Positions 1-9,300 of a stretch of 16,961 nucleotides of DNA are shown piece after piece. Position numbers and translations under genes: made by a program. Below the pieces are notes generated by a model. That model made no database searches. It saw nothing but the letters and a program-made list of their open reading frames with translations, and was not told the DNA's origin. Numbering within the stretch: position 1 is the stretch's first letter; each line of letters opens with the position of its first letter. The DNA is from Cymbomonas tetramitiformis (lineage: Eukaryota; Chlorophyta; Pyramimonadophyceae; Pyramimonadales; Pyramimonadaceae), in the NCBI GenBank assembly GCA_001247695.2, contig LGRX02015511.1, forward strand, positions 1-16,961, in the 5' to 3' direction.

Positions 1-560
1 GCGGACTCGGCCGCTGCGGAACCCATGGACACCCAGGCCGACCCCAACGCAGCGACACCTGCCAGCCCAGGTGTGTGCACCCTCGCTCAGTCTGCTGACG
101 CTGTGCAGTTCAGACACCCTAGGTGTATTGCGCTTGAAATGAGTGGTACGTGGGTGGTGGGATCGCACTGGCGCAGATGACGCAGCGACAGCTACCAGCC
201 CCACTGGTACCGCAGAGGCGCAGCCGCGGGTGTGGCCCTCTCCCCAAACGGCAACGGCTACTGCGGACTCGGCCGCTGCGGAACCCATGGACACCCAGGC
301 CGACCCCAACGCAGCGACACCTACCAGCCCAGGTGTGTGCAACCTCGCTCAGTCTGCTGACGCTGTGCAGTTCAGACACCCTAGGGGTATTGCGCTTGAT
401 ATGAGGGGTACGTGGGTGGTGGGATCGCACAGGCGCAGATGACGCACCGAGTGGCACTGGTACCGCAGAGGCGCAGCCGCGGGTGTGGCCCTCTCCCCGC
501 ACGGAACCCATGGGCACCCGGGCCGACCCCAACGCAGCGACACCTACCAGACCAGGTGTG
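1..560. repeat. 262-bp tandem repeat upstream of the OTU gene (about 2.2 copies)
   Basis: The segment starting GCGGACTCGGCCGCTGCGGA at base 1 returns at base 263 with only scattered substitutions, giving a 262-bp period. The second copy is about 40 bp shorter. A third, truncated copy starts near 502 (CGGAACCCATGGGCACC) and runs into the OTU gene. Each copy contains a CCCATGG..CCCCAACGCAGCGACACC stretch followed by CAGGTGTG, so the 5' flank of the gene, possibly its first exon or leader, has been duplicated. Neither of the two full copies stays open into the gene. Tandem repeats of this kind are common in subterminal or promoter regions of EnSpm-type elements, which is an inference here. Confidence 0.85.
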
Positions 561-566
561 GTGAGA

Positions 567-1361
567 ATGGCTGAGGCAAAGGCGGTGATCCCGACTGGTG
601 TTCAGCGAGGAGCGTTCTACGACGCCGACAACCATCATCTGCTCACCAGGGACCACAGAGGACATATCATCGACAGCGCCTTTGACTGCAGCTTCGGATC
701 CGTTACTGAGCCAGGCGCGTGTCAGCCAGCACACCGGAGGCAGCTGGTGGACGTGCAGGCAGCTCCTACAGGTAAAATAGTGACTATGGCGGACGTGCAG
801 GCGTGCCTGCGGACTGCGGGGCTACGAGCCGTAGACGTGGAAGGCGACGGCAACTGTTGGCTCCACTGCGTTGGCTGGCACCTGCCACAAGCGGAGGGTG
901 CTACTAAGCGGAGCTTGACTGCGAGTGGTCGGGTGCTTGTCCAAAACTGTCGGCAAGCCATACAAGCGTTCTACGACTTGCATCCGGAGTATTACCACTT
1001 TGACATGGCGGACACCCGGCCCCAGCAAAATGCACATGGAAAGTTGCAACAAGTCTCCCTGTCCAAAATCCTAGCGCGGAAACAGCAGTATGACGAACCC
1101 GAGTTCTGGCACATCATCGCCAACATGACGGCCCGCGTCATACAGCTGTACATCAGCTGGCCGCTGGCGGGCATGCAATGGCCGGATGCCTCGGGTCCAA
1201 CTCCAGAGGATTTCCCCAACAACGCGCCCTTCGCCATGGAGTTCATCTGCCCCCACGAGGATGTGGTGTTGACTAGCCGCGAACCTCTACGGCTGTGGAA
1301 GCTGTTGGAGCATCCCTTGTGCGCGGGGCATTACATGCGCATCCTGCCGGATAATGAATAG
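567..1361 (+). CDS. OTU-domain cysteine protease (deubiquitinase-like)
   Basis: A 264-residue protein with an OTU-fold signature. The N-terminal motif VEGDGNCWLHCVGWHL supplies the expected Asp (residue 94) and catalytic Cys (residue 97) in the D-G-N-C context. A C-terminal GHYMRIL supplies the expected His (residue 255), with a hydrophobic strand before it. The spacing of about 158 residues between Cys and His is normal for the family. OTU enzymes cleave ubiquitin or ubiquitin-like conjugates; the substrate here is unknown. I chose the ATG at 567 because it has A at -3 and G at +4 and lies just after the tandem repeat. The frame is open further upstream, with another ATG at 510 inside the third repeat copy. 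No intron is needed. It is the first gene of the plus-strand cluster, so a role in the transposon's life cycle (protecting the transposase or an accessory protein from ubiquitin-dependent decay) is possible but unproven. Confidence 0.85.
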   Translation: MAEAKAVIPTGVQRGAFYDADNHHLLTRDHRGHIIDSAFDCSFGSVTEPGACQPAHRRQLVDVQAAPTGKIVTMADVQACLRTAGLRAVDVEGDGNCWLHCVGWHLPQAEGATKRSLTASGRVLVQNCRQAIQAFYDLHPEYYHFDMADTRPQQNAHGKLQQVSLSKILARKQQYDEPEFWHIIANMTARVIQLYISWPLAGMQWPDASGPTPEDFPNNAPFAMEFICPHEDVVLTSREPLRLWKLLEHPLCAGHYMRILPDNE

Positions 1362-1920
1362 CGTGTTAGTAGGCGCATCAAGGGAAAGGGCGTGGCGCAG
1401 CCCCCTAGCAGTAACATTCAAACTTATTTTAATGCAGATTGCAAACAGCCCCATAGATACACTGCGATAAGAATGCACGCTAAGGGGTAGGCCGCACGCT
1501 ATAGTACCGGTTGCTCAGGAGACCGCACGCAGTATCCATTTGTGCGCGAAGTCCGTGGAAGCTGGGAGTACGAATCCTGTGGTGTATTTCCTGCTTGCTG
1601 GAGGCTGCTCCGCTCCGCGCCGAATCAGGCGCGTGGCGCGTGCGGCGCTCTCCCCGGCGCCGTGTTATAGGCTGCTTCATCTGCGGTTGCGAATCAGCGG
1701 CCACAGGGTGAGCAGCGGCGCTGCGAGTGGTGGGTGGGCAGGGATGGGCGAGGGTGCGTGTATTTCCTGCCTGCTTCACCGCCTACCCAGTTGACAGTTG
1801 CAGGTACCAAGAGGGCATGCTTGCTTGTATCACATACGCTTGCGTAACGTTTGTCATGCGCATGTGCAGGGGGGACAGGCACGAAGACGAAGCGACCCCG
1901 TCTGGCCGACTGTGATACCC
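1362..1920. other. Intergenic stretch, no convincing gene
   Basis: Several short frames overlap here on both strands, but none resembles a known protein or has a good start context. The 13-base motif TTAATGCAGATTG at 1429-1441, in the presumed 3' UTR of the OTU gene, recurs at 4848-4860. The 18-mer CTGCGGTTGCGAATCAGC at 1681-1698 recurs at 2459-2476, just before the 87-bp repeats, and similarity extends roughly 45 bp. A GTGAGC at 1708 and a TGCAG at 1865-1869 could be splice sites of a leader intron for the next gene, but nothing confirms this. Confidence 0.5.
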
Positions 1921-3033
1921 ATGACGGCGGCTAAACGGCCAGCTCCGGTGGGGCTCCTGGAACAGTTCACCGACCTGGCGCCGAAGATACACGCCGGTAT
2001 ATGCCTTAAGTCGGGCATGCACGCTTCACCCGGCGGGGAAGGGTGGCTTCAGGGGAACTTCGACATTCTCCTTGAGAACGTGTTTAACAAGTGCGCGGCT
2101 TTCCAGCTGCTGCCTCCTCTGAGCGAGGAGCACACGGTGGCCAAGGGCAAATGCGGCCAGTGGATCAAGCAGAAGATGCGCAACAACAACAAGAAATTTC
2201 AAACGCAGTGTGTGTCCCCTGCGACCTGCCGGCAGGATGTCCTCGGCGAGGCAGAACTATGCACCGCTTGTGCGCCAAAGGTAACGGCGAACATCACGGC
2301 CATGCTGCAGTTCGACAGGTTCATCGCCGGCAATCCGCAGTGTACGGGACTCAGGGTGACCACGCCCGAGGAATCCAACGTCCTCCGTGCGAGATTCCCT
2401 GGGCCGTGGCAGCAGGCTGTTGATGCCGTAGCAGGGGGTCCCCCGGGTGCATTTCACCCTGCGGTTGCGAATCAGCAGCCGCAAACAGGGGCAGCTGCTG
2501 CTTGCGGCAGGGTGGCGACGCATGCACCGCAGGTAGCGGCAGATCCTGCTGGCGGCGGGGTGGCGGCGCATGCACCCCCGGGTGGAGTTCGCCATGCGGG
2601 TACGATTCAGGCACCGCAGGTAGCGGCAGATCCTGCTGACGGCGGGGTGGCGGCGCATGCACCCCCGGGTGGAGTTCGCACTGCAGGTACGATCCAGCCA
2701 CCGCAGGTAGCGGCGGATCCTGCTGGCGCCGGGGTGGCGGCGCATGCACCCCCGGGTGGAGTTCGCACTGCGGGTACGATCCAGCCACCGCAGGTAGCGG
2801 CGGATCCTGCTGGCGGCGGGGTGGCGGCGCATGCACCCCCGGGTGGAGTTCGCACTGCGGGTACGATGCATGCACCGCAGGTAGCGGCGGATCCTGCTGG
2901 CGCCGGGGTGGCGGCGCATGCACCCCCGGGTGGAGTTCGCACTGCGGGTACGATTCAGCCACCGCAGGTAGCAGCGGACGTGCAGGACAATTTTCATTGC
3001 GGACATCGGAGTCTGGGTGAAGTACTTGTCTGA
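1921..3033 (+). CDS. Unrecognised protein: Cys-rich N-terminal region followed by five 29-residue repeats
   Basis: I do not recognise this family. From the first in-frame ATG (1921) the frame gives 370 residues; it is open upstream to 1798 without an ATG. The first roughly 170 residues look globular and hold a cysteine cluster of the form C-x5-C...C-x2-C (CVSPATC ... LCTAC), which could bind zinc. After that comes a low-complexity Pro/Ala/Gly region with five units of 29 residues beginning PQVAADPAGGG. The frame ends shortly after the repeats in a tail that looks non-native. The next coding frame (+1 shifted) overlaps it from 2972, so this is probably the 5' part of one gene continuing into 2972-4811 through a short intron or a frameshift. 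One in-frame option is donor CAG/GTAGCA at 2968 with acceptor GAAG at 3022, a 55-bp intron that is weak at the 3' side. Confidence 0.6.
   Translation: MTAAKRPAPVGLLEQFTDLAPKIHAGICLKSGMHASPGGEGWLQGNFDILLENVFNKCAAFQLLPPLSEEHTVAKGKCGQWIKQKMRNNNKKFQTQCVSPATCRQDVLGEAELCTACAPKVTANITAMLQFDRFIAGNPQCTGLRVTTPEESNVLRARFPGPWQQAVDAVAGGPPGAFHPAVANQQPQTGAAAACGRVATHAPQVAADPAGGGVAAHAPPGGVRHAGTIQAPQVAADPADGGVAAHAPPGGVRTAGTIQPPQVAADPAGAGVAAHAPPGGVRTAGTIQPPQVAADPAGGGVAAHAPPGGVRTAGTMHAPQVAADPAGAGVAAHAPPGGVRTAGTIQPPQVAADVQDNFHCGHRSLGEVLV
2531..2977 (+). repeat. 87-bp in-phase tandem repeat, five units plus a partial sixth
   Basis: The anchor AGGTAGCGG begins at 2531, 2618, 2705, 2792 and 2879 and returns as AGGTAGCAG at 2966, so the period is exactly 87 bp (29 codons). 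Units differ by a few substitutions only, which points to recent amplification or homogenisation. A diverged partial unit precedes the array from about 2448. The length keeps the coding frame of the 1921-3033 gene. All other frames are also largely free of stops, which produces long meaningless minus-strand frames. Every unit contains CAG/GTAGCG, a good match to a splice donor, and BamHI-like GGATCC or its variant AGATCC. Confidence 0.95.
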
Positions 3034-4811
3034 GTGCCCGTGGGTGACGTACGACCCTGCAGCACGTATATTCAGCGATGATACCAACCACATGACACAG
3101 TCGCAACTTCCCGAGAGCCACGCGATATGGGTCGGCGAAGTATGTGACGCGCTGAACCTCCTGCGCCCGTTCTTGACGATGGTTCCGGCCCCCCCTGCGC
3201 AAGGACGTCGACCCCAGGGCGCACATACCACCCAGCCCCGCACCCAGGAGTCGCGCCCAGCCCAGGCGCCGGAGCAGCCAACACACTTCAAGATAAATCA
3301 GGCCGCAGCACCGGCCCCGGGGGCATTGCCCACACCGGAGGAGGCAGTGAGCCCATTACCCACTATCATGACAGAGGCGGCGTTAAGGTCCTCCCTGGAC
3401 GAGCAGTCCGAGGAGGATGAGGAGGTGGTGGCTCCCCAGCAGGCTCAGGAGGTCAGGAGGAGTCCGAGGACCATTGTAACGTCGCCGCCATCCATGGAAA
3501 AACGACGAGCCAGGAACATAGCCAGGAATATGGCCTTGATGAAGGGTGTGATGGATGCTAAGGGCGCCCTGTTCCCCGTTGGTGACACAACACCGGCGGC
3601 AGCGTTGGCCTTGCTGCAAACCGTCTCGGACGAGCGCCTGAAGGACCACATCACCGCGCTGCAGGGAACAGGCAAAAAAGTGAGTCTGACGATGAAAGGG
3701 AGCTTGTTTACCCTTCAGCAACCAGCGACATTTGCGGGTTACGCAGCGCTTAGCAAGCAGTCCTTGGACGCGCTCAACACGCCACTAACAAATGAACTCA
3801 GGCGGCGTGTGAACAGCAACCCGGAGCTGCGAGCTCTCCTGCCAGTCGCCACGCCAAAGAGCACTGCAGCTGAACCCCGGAAATCCAACCGTAACGAGGG
3901 ACCGTCGGCTGCCGGCAGCAACAAGCGCAAGAAGCAGGCCTGCCCGGCTGATGCTCGGCAGGTTACTGTGTCAGGAGCAACAATGGCCGAGCTCCTGCCA
4001 ATTTCGCGGAAGGGCGCGTTTCATCGCGCCGTCAGTGGCGGTGTAGAGTGGTTGGTGGCTGCTGACAAAGCGGAGAAGCTCACGCAGTCCGCTGTCAAAA
4101 TACTGTCGGGCCGTATGAAGACACAGCTCTGGGAGACGACCACGTACGGCGAGGAGTACTCAGTGGAGCATGCCTCCGGGACGTGGAGTGGAGCAATCGG
4201 CATGACTGTCCATCGCATAACGGTGGAGGAGTGGTCTGAGGTGCACGATTACTACTGCACGGCGGTGGCCAGTGACAATGGCGCCAACCTGCAAGTCAAG
4301 TTGCCCGCGGTGCTCCTCGACTTCGCCATTTTTCATGCGGAGTTCGACGCGCACGCATTCAACTCAGCGATCATCCCGAAATTCGGCGAGTGCCGGGTCC
4401 CGGATGTGCACATCTGCGAGAAGGGACTGCTTTGGAGGACATCGACCGGGGAAGAAATGTGCATCTCCAACCTGCCGAAGTTGCTCAGCATGCGCGACAC
4501 GGTCCCGCCGGGTTTACAAGTGGACGGAAATGCGGAGCCACGACCAGCCGGTGAGTGGGGCACGCCTCCCGCAGGCAGCTCGCATGCATGGGTTGTGACA
4601 TGCCGATGCCTGCAATGAGCAACATGAGGATGAATGTCGAAACTTGCGCCCTGTGCACGCAGGTGTATCTGGTGACGCGTAGCTTGGATTGCAACGCTGG
4701 CGATACCCCAAGCTGCTGGCTGACCAGCGTTCCTGAACCAGAAGCTTGAAAGCAGGCGCATACGACTTGTACCGCAGAGGAAACGCGCAAGCGTGCAAGC
4801 CTCTGGCATGA
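2972..4811 (+). CDS. Unrecognised large protein, probable 3' part of the repeat-bearing gene
   Basis: The frame is open from 2972 and reads as ordinary protein from the start (FIADIGVWVKYLSECPWVTYDP), before any ATG; the first ATG is at 3092. This supports a continuation of the upstream gene and not a separate start. About 520 residues follow: a Pro/Gln/Ala-rich linker, an acidic run (EEDEEVV), a basic stretch (MEKRRARNIARN), a further basic nuclear-localisation-like KRKK at 3923-3934, and a globular C-terminal region of roughly 200 residues with Trp, His and Cys residues that matches no family I know. A strong donor, GTGAGT, sits at 4551. Splicing it to the AG at 4754-4755, preceded by a branch-like GCTGAC, gives a short final exon ending in TGA at 4809-4811. 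Without splicing the frame ends at 4618; the acceptor at 4661 is an alternative. Possibly a DNA-binding accessory protein of the transposon, by position only. Confidence 0.6.
4551..4755 (+). other. Probable intron near the 3' end of the 2972-4811 gene
   Basis: The donor is GTGAGTGGGG after CCAGCCG, and the acceptor is AAGCAG at 4750-4755 with GCTGAC about 35 nt upstream as a candidate branch site. The splice is phase 1 and leads into an 18-residue final exon. An acceptor at 4661 (CACGCAG) would also work and ends the protein after only a few residues, so the 3' boundary is uncertain. Confidence 0.45.
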
Positions 4812-5184
4812 AAGCTTAGGATGTCAACCACGAACACCAGCTTCCGATTAATGCAGATTGTAGGCTATGCGAAGTGAAAGACCGTATGTGGCTAGAACAG
4901 ACAATTTTGAACTGTATTGTATCTTTGGAATAAATCAGTTTGTGTTCTCCGACGGAAACACGCGGTCACTACGCACGCGTCACGCTGCACACGCCATGCA
5001 CCGAGCGACCGCCGCGTATCGATCGGGCGCTCACGCGAGGAGCAACGATGCATCTAACGAGGTGTCTGCCTTCATGATGCAGGTGCTGTCGGTGTCCCCC
5101 CCCCACTCCCCCTCAACGGATGTGCTGCGTGCAGGTCGGTGACACGCCGGAAGGGGTAGTTTGCGGCAGGTACAATGCGCGGTG
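4812..5184. other. Intergenic stretch with 3' UTR of the preceding gene
   Basis: It contains the repeated motif TTAATGCAGATTG at 4848-4860, an AATAAA at 4929-4934, and then GC-rich DNA with a run of C at 5097-5103. A 91-codon frame at 4867-5142 spans the AATAAA and looks non-coding. A possible splice acceptor (GCGTGCAG) ends at 5134, so a leader exon for the next gene cannot be excluded. Confidence 0.5.
4929..4934 (+). terminator. Possible polyadenylation signal AATAAA
   Basis: A canonical AATAAA lies 118 nt after the proposed stop at 4811, in a locally AT-richer stretch (GTATCTTTGGAATAAATCAG). The position suits the 3' end of the upstream gene, but a single hexamer is weak evidence. Confidence 0.35.
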
Positions 5185-6213
5185 ATGGATGAACTGGATG
5201 ACGTCGTCATCCTGTGCAAACTGCAAAGCCTGGAAATTGGGGGCAAGTCACCCACAGTGTCACGGTTTGCTGTGGACATCGGATGGATCCCAAGCAAGGT
5301 CACAGAGGAGTGCAGCACGATGGCGCAGAAGAGCGCAAAGATCCGTCAGCTGGCTGACAGATTGACAACTCTCGGGTGCATGATCGACAAGAGGATGCGG
5401 ATAACCTACGCACCGCCGCATGTGGGCCCCAGAGAGCTAGCAGGTGGGGGGGCGAGCCCGGTGGACGGCGCGCGGGGGAAACGGCGAGCCGGGGGGGAAG
5501 CCGTCACGTGCCAAACGGCGCAGCTCCCAACCGCGTGTGATAACCGGCACGTGACCGACGCCCGCCTACTGGAGTTGGCGCAACGCGCTTACCGTGACAT
5601 CAAGCGCCCAAGCATTCGCTCCATCTTCACCCCCGACGACTTGTGCACGCTGGGCATACCTGATCAGGTAGGGCGCGCCGGAAAGGATTACAAGGGAAGG
5701 ATTGACGTGCTCATAGGCCACATGCAATCTCTGGGAGTTCAGTTTGATCAAAGGCACCGTGTCATTGCCATCTCCGCTGGCCACCAGATGGAGGCGGCCC
5801 CAGTGTTTGCGGAAACAGCGGATGATGATTCTCAGCAGGCGAGGATACCCAACAAGAGAATGCGGTATACCCTGGTGGGAGGAGCCGGCACGGATGGGAA
5901 TGATACGAACCACGACCTGGCGGACGCACGGGCCGTGGGATATATGGGATTGAGTCATTGCGAGGAAGGGGGGTCGTCAGATGCCCCCACCCCAGCCGAA
6001 AATGCATACTGGGAGGAGGTGTTGGATTTGCCGGACATCCCGGAAGAAGACATCGTGGAGGAGACGGACGAAGGTGGTGATGCGGAGGCGGACCTCCTCT
6101 CCATCCCGGACTTTCTTTACGATGTACGCCCTGCCGCACCTTGCACACTGGCGCAACACTGGTCTCACTGCCCTGCTCGGACAGGACGTGGAAACGCCTG
6201 TGCGTCTTTCTGA
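5185..6213 (+). CDS. Putative DNA-binding protein with two tandem winged-helix-like domains and an acidic tail
   Basis: A single-exon protein of 342 residues from the first ATG (the frame is open to 5161 without another ATG). Residues about 3-78 and about 125-197 look like two copies of one domain. They align best over residues 51-73 and 171-193: x-K/R-I-x2-L-x6-L-G-x3-D-x-R-x-R-I/V, with seven identities in 23 and many conservative changes. The pattern of three helices followed by a short basic beta hairpin suggests a winged helix-turn-helix, which is my structural inference. A basic, Gly-rich linker (GKRRAGG) joins them. The C-terminal third is acidic (EEVLDLPDIPEEDIVEETDE) like an activation or protein-contact region. 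No named family is recognised. Just upstream of the transposase gene, it may be the counterpart of the TNPA-type accessory protein that binds subterminal repeats in Spm elements. Confidence 0.6.
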   Translation: MDELDDVVILCKLQSLEIGGKSPTVSRFAVDIGWIPSKVTEECSTMAQKSAKIRQLADRLTTLGCMIDKRMRITYAPPHVGPRELAGGGASPVDGARGKRRAGGEAVTCQTAQLPTACDNRHVTDARLLELAQRAYRDIKRPSIRSIFTPDDLCTLGIPDQVGRAGKDYKGRIDVLIGHMQSLGVQFDQRHRVIAISAGHQMEAAPVFAETADDDSQQARIPNKRMRYTLVGGAGTDGNDTNHDLADARAVGYMGLSHCEEGGSSDAPTPAENAYWEEVLDLPDIPEEDIVEETDEGGDAEADLLSIPDFLYDVRPAAPCTLAQHWSHCPARTGRGNACASF

Positions 6214-6345
6214 TACATCATGTAGTGCGTATTGTAGCATGTACGTTATGCAACATGCGCAGGGGCATGCAGCGCATGCAGAATATGCACAGAAATTAAG
6301 CCAGGATGGGACGGCCACTCGCAGGAACTAGCTGCAAAGGCGGGC

Positions 6346-9300
6346 ATGGAAATCGAGGTGGAAGAGGCGGCCGCCTTGCTGCTGGCTCATCACGCAGAGG
6401 TGACGGTGTACGCGCCGGTGCCGGCGAAAGAGGTGACGGTGGACCCTCCGGAGGCGGGGAAAGCGGTGACGGTGGACGCGCCGGAGCCAGCGAAAGTGGA
6501 GACATTGGACGCGCCAGAGTCGGCCGAACTCAGTCCCAAAAAGATGGATCCACTTCTAACGCATGGGCAGGCGAGCCCCCACGGAGTGACGCTGCAGGAA
6601 GCTGTGTGGTATTTGCTGGACATGAAACGGCGGCAGCAGTGGACAGACGCGCACTTCAACACGTTCATGAAAATCTTGAAGATGCTGCTGGGTGGAGCAA
6701 TCACCAATTTACCGGGGTCGCTCTGGCACATGCTACGCCTGATTGGTGCCGAGACCGTGTGGGACTACGCAGTGCATGTGTGTCCGAAGTATCACAGAAC
6801 GTTTCCAGCAGAGACCAAGAAACCAGCGGAGGAGAAATGCGGGGTTCCCATCGCGTGGGATGCGGCGGGAGTGCCGGTCGGGTGGTGCGAGGAGGAGAGA
6901 TACAGTGTGACACGTACGGCGCGGGGTGAGGTGTACCGCCCGCAGGAGTACTATTTCTACTTCCCGGTGAAACGGCTAGTCAGACGCTGGATGCGCAATG
7001 CGAAGTTTGCAAAAATGCGTGCTGATACGCAGGCGAGAGCGCCTACAAACGCATGCGTCATGACCAGCCCGCACGTGGCGCGGATCAACGAGCACAGCAC
7101 GGTTGGGGGCCGACTGCTGCAGGAAACAGAAAGCACGGATCCCATGAAACCTGGAATGGTTCGGGCTGGAATGGCTGTGGAATACGGTGAGGATGACGCA
7201 CGGGCGAAGAAGCACGACAAACAGTGAGTCCAGCCGACACCTAGCACTCCTACTACAACCAAGCCCCCCCCTCCCCTTGATGTATGTTGAATGAAATGGC
7301 TGACCTGAACAGCGCTATGGTGCAAACGATGCGTTGCACGTGAGGGTGGGGACACACCACCGGGCGTAATGGTGGGAATGTGGCGCGCACGGTGCAGGGG
7401 ATGGTCCACGAGGTTCGGAGCGATGCGGAGCGCGGACCTGCACCCTCGGGTACACGCCGCCACAATCTGCAACTCGAACCGTTGCGATGTGCCTTGTTAC
7501 TAGAATAAGGCTAACCAGTTTAACGCATGCAGGTGGTCCCCTGCTGCTGGTCTGCTTCTGCAGTGTAGGCGTATGCAAGGTGCACTGCGTCCCGCCTTGC
7601 GTGCCGTAGGTTGTACACCTGCTAGCGTGTCTGGCTGTGAAGGCTTCCCGGTGATTGAGGAAGGGAGGACTGACGGTGCATCCATGCGGGTGTTCGCAGG
7701 ATCGGGTTAGGATGGAATTTACCGGGCTCGTAATTGTGGTTCCGGGCCCTAGGCGGCACTGGAAGAACAATGACGTGATCCAAGAGCGCCTCGTGAAGGA
7801 GCTCAAGGAGTTACGCGACGGGCACGCTGACGACAAACGCACGCCGTTCCGAGTATACGATGGTTACTTTGGCAAGTGGCATGATAAGTTCAGTGTGTTT
7901 CTGGTGCTGTGCTACTGTGACACCGTTGCGCGGAACGTTCTGGGAAGGTTCGCTCCGGTGGCTGCCAGACGCAACGATTACCTGAGCCTGTGGGAGGGCA
8001 CCCCCGGACCAACTGGTGGGATGTATTGCCTAGGCTATGCCAAGCCTATCGCACAAAGCTATTTACCGGACGGGGAGACGGTTCATGCCTGGGACCCGTC
8101 GGTGCTATTAACCCAGGAGGATCACGAGGAACTAGTCAAGCTAACCCAGGAGGGCGCTGATCCCATGCGGACCGGGCGCTACGGTAAGGGTCCCCTGGAG
8201 GCCCTGGAATCTTTCACCGCCATGTCGGCATACGTGCTGCCTTTCATGCACTGTATGACCTTCGGTGTCGTGAAGAGTACTGTGAAGATGTTCCGCCACA
8301 AGGTGCCCAACTGCGATGACACGTGCTACTTCAACGCCGCGCAGCTACAGCAGCTACAGAAGAACGGCAAAGGGCTGTGTGCCCCGCACGACATGCACCG
8401 TGAGTACCAGGACGTGGTGCAATATGCAGGTAGGTGTGCTGGCAGGCATGATTGCAGGAAAGCTGTTCTTCCCATGCATGCGAGATCTACGTGAATTGTG
8501 TGCATAGGCCCGCCCGTTGTATGGGTTGACCATTGATTGAATGAACGGTGCATGCATGCTGATGTCGCCCGAAACGCTTGGTTTGTTTGCAGGGAACTAC
8601 ACTATGGAGGACTGGCTCAACTTCATTTTGATATTCAGCCCGCTGGTATTCATGGACGTCCTGGAGAGTCTCAACCCAGAGTTGGACAGGGCTTGGTGGA
8701 AGCTGAGGGAGGCTGTGATATATTTCATCAGGCAGGTGTGCGCCGGCACAATCGAAGACCGCGCAGAGGCTCGCGCACAAGCGGAGCTGCGTATGAGGGA
8801 GTTCGCTGTCATTATTGAGAACGAGTGCCCTATGAACATGCTGACGCTGAATCTACGCCTAGCCGTGGTACACTTGTGCAAGCAAGAGGAGAAGGTAGGC
8901 GTTGTCAGCTCCAACATCGAGCTATGGGTGGAGCGCCTGTTGGGGGAGGCGAAGGGGGTGGTGCCGGAGCCGGTGGGGGGGAAGGCCATCGATTCATGCA
9001 TCGGCAACGCCTACTTGCTGAAAGACCGTGTAGATGACATGGCCCACTTGTACCCCGGGATCCGGTTCCTTCCAGACTATGTCGCGCACTCGGTGAAAGA
9101 GGACGGCCCGGGTTTCCGCGATGACCCGGGGCTCGCGTGTCACTTCATGGATGTCGGTCATCACATCATCCGCGGTGGCGTGGCTGTATCCGCGCTAAGC
9201 GCCGATGCGGAAGGAAGGCTGCTGCCGGGCCTGGCGGCTTCCTTGCGTGCCATGCACGGTGAGCGATACGAGCTAGAACGGGACGCCTTGGACGTCCTAT

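Noticed and set aside
143..442. Small frames in the left tandem repeat
   Set aside because: They are not maintained between the two repeat copies and show no family features.
2257..3291. Long minus-strand frames (344, 311 and 111 codons) across the 87-bp repeats
   Set aside because: They arise because the GC-rich 87-bp repeat contains no stops in several frames; outside the repeat they show no protein-like sequence.
4867..5142. 91-codon plus-strand frame
   Set aside because: It overlaps a likely 3' UTR with AATAAA, has no recognisable domain and a composition unlike the neighbouring genes.
6306..6929. 207-codon frame overlapping the transposase N-terminus
   Set aside because: Its Gly/Arg/Ser-rich product reflects the 33-bp repeat in a second frame; the 6346 frame carries the conserved transposase motifs.
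7228..7699. Hidden exon carrying the first catalytic Asp (for example TDG near 7670-7680)
   Set aside because: The TDG lies too close to the I-I-P-G-P motif, its frame reaches a stop at once, and no splice combination keeps it in frame.
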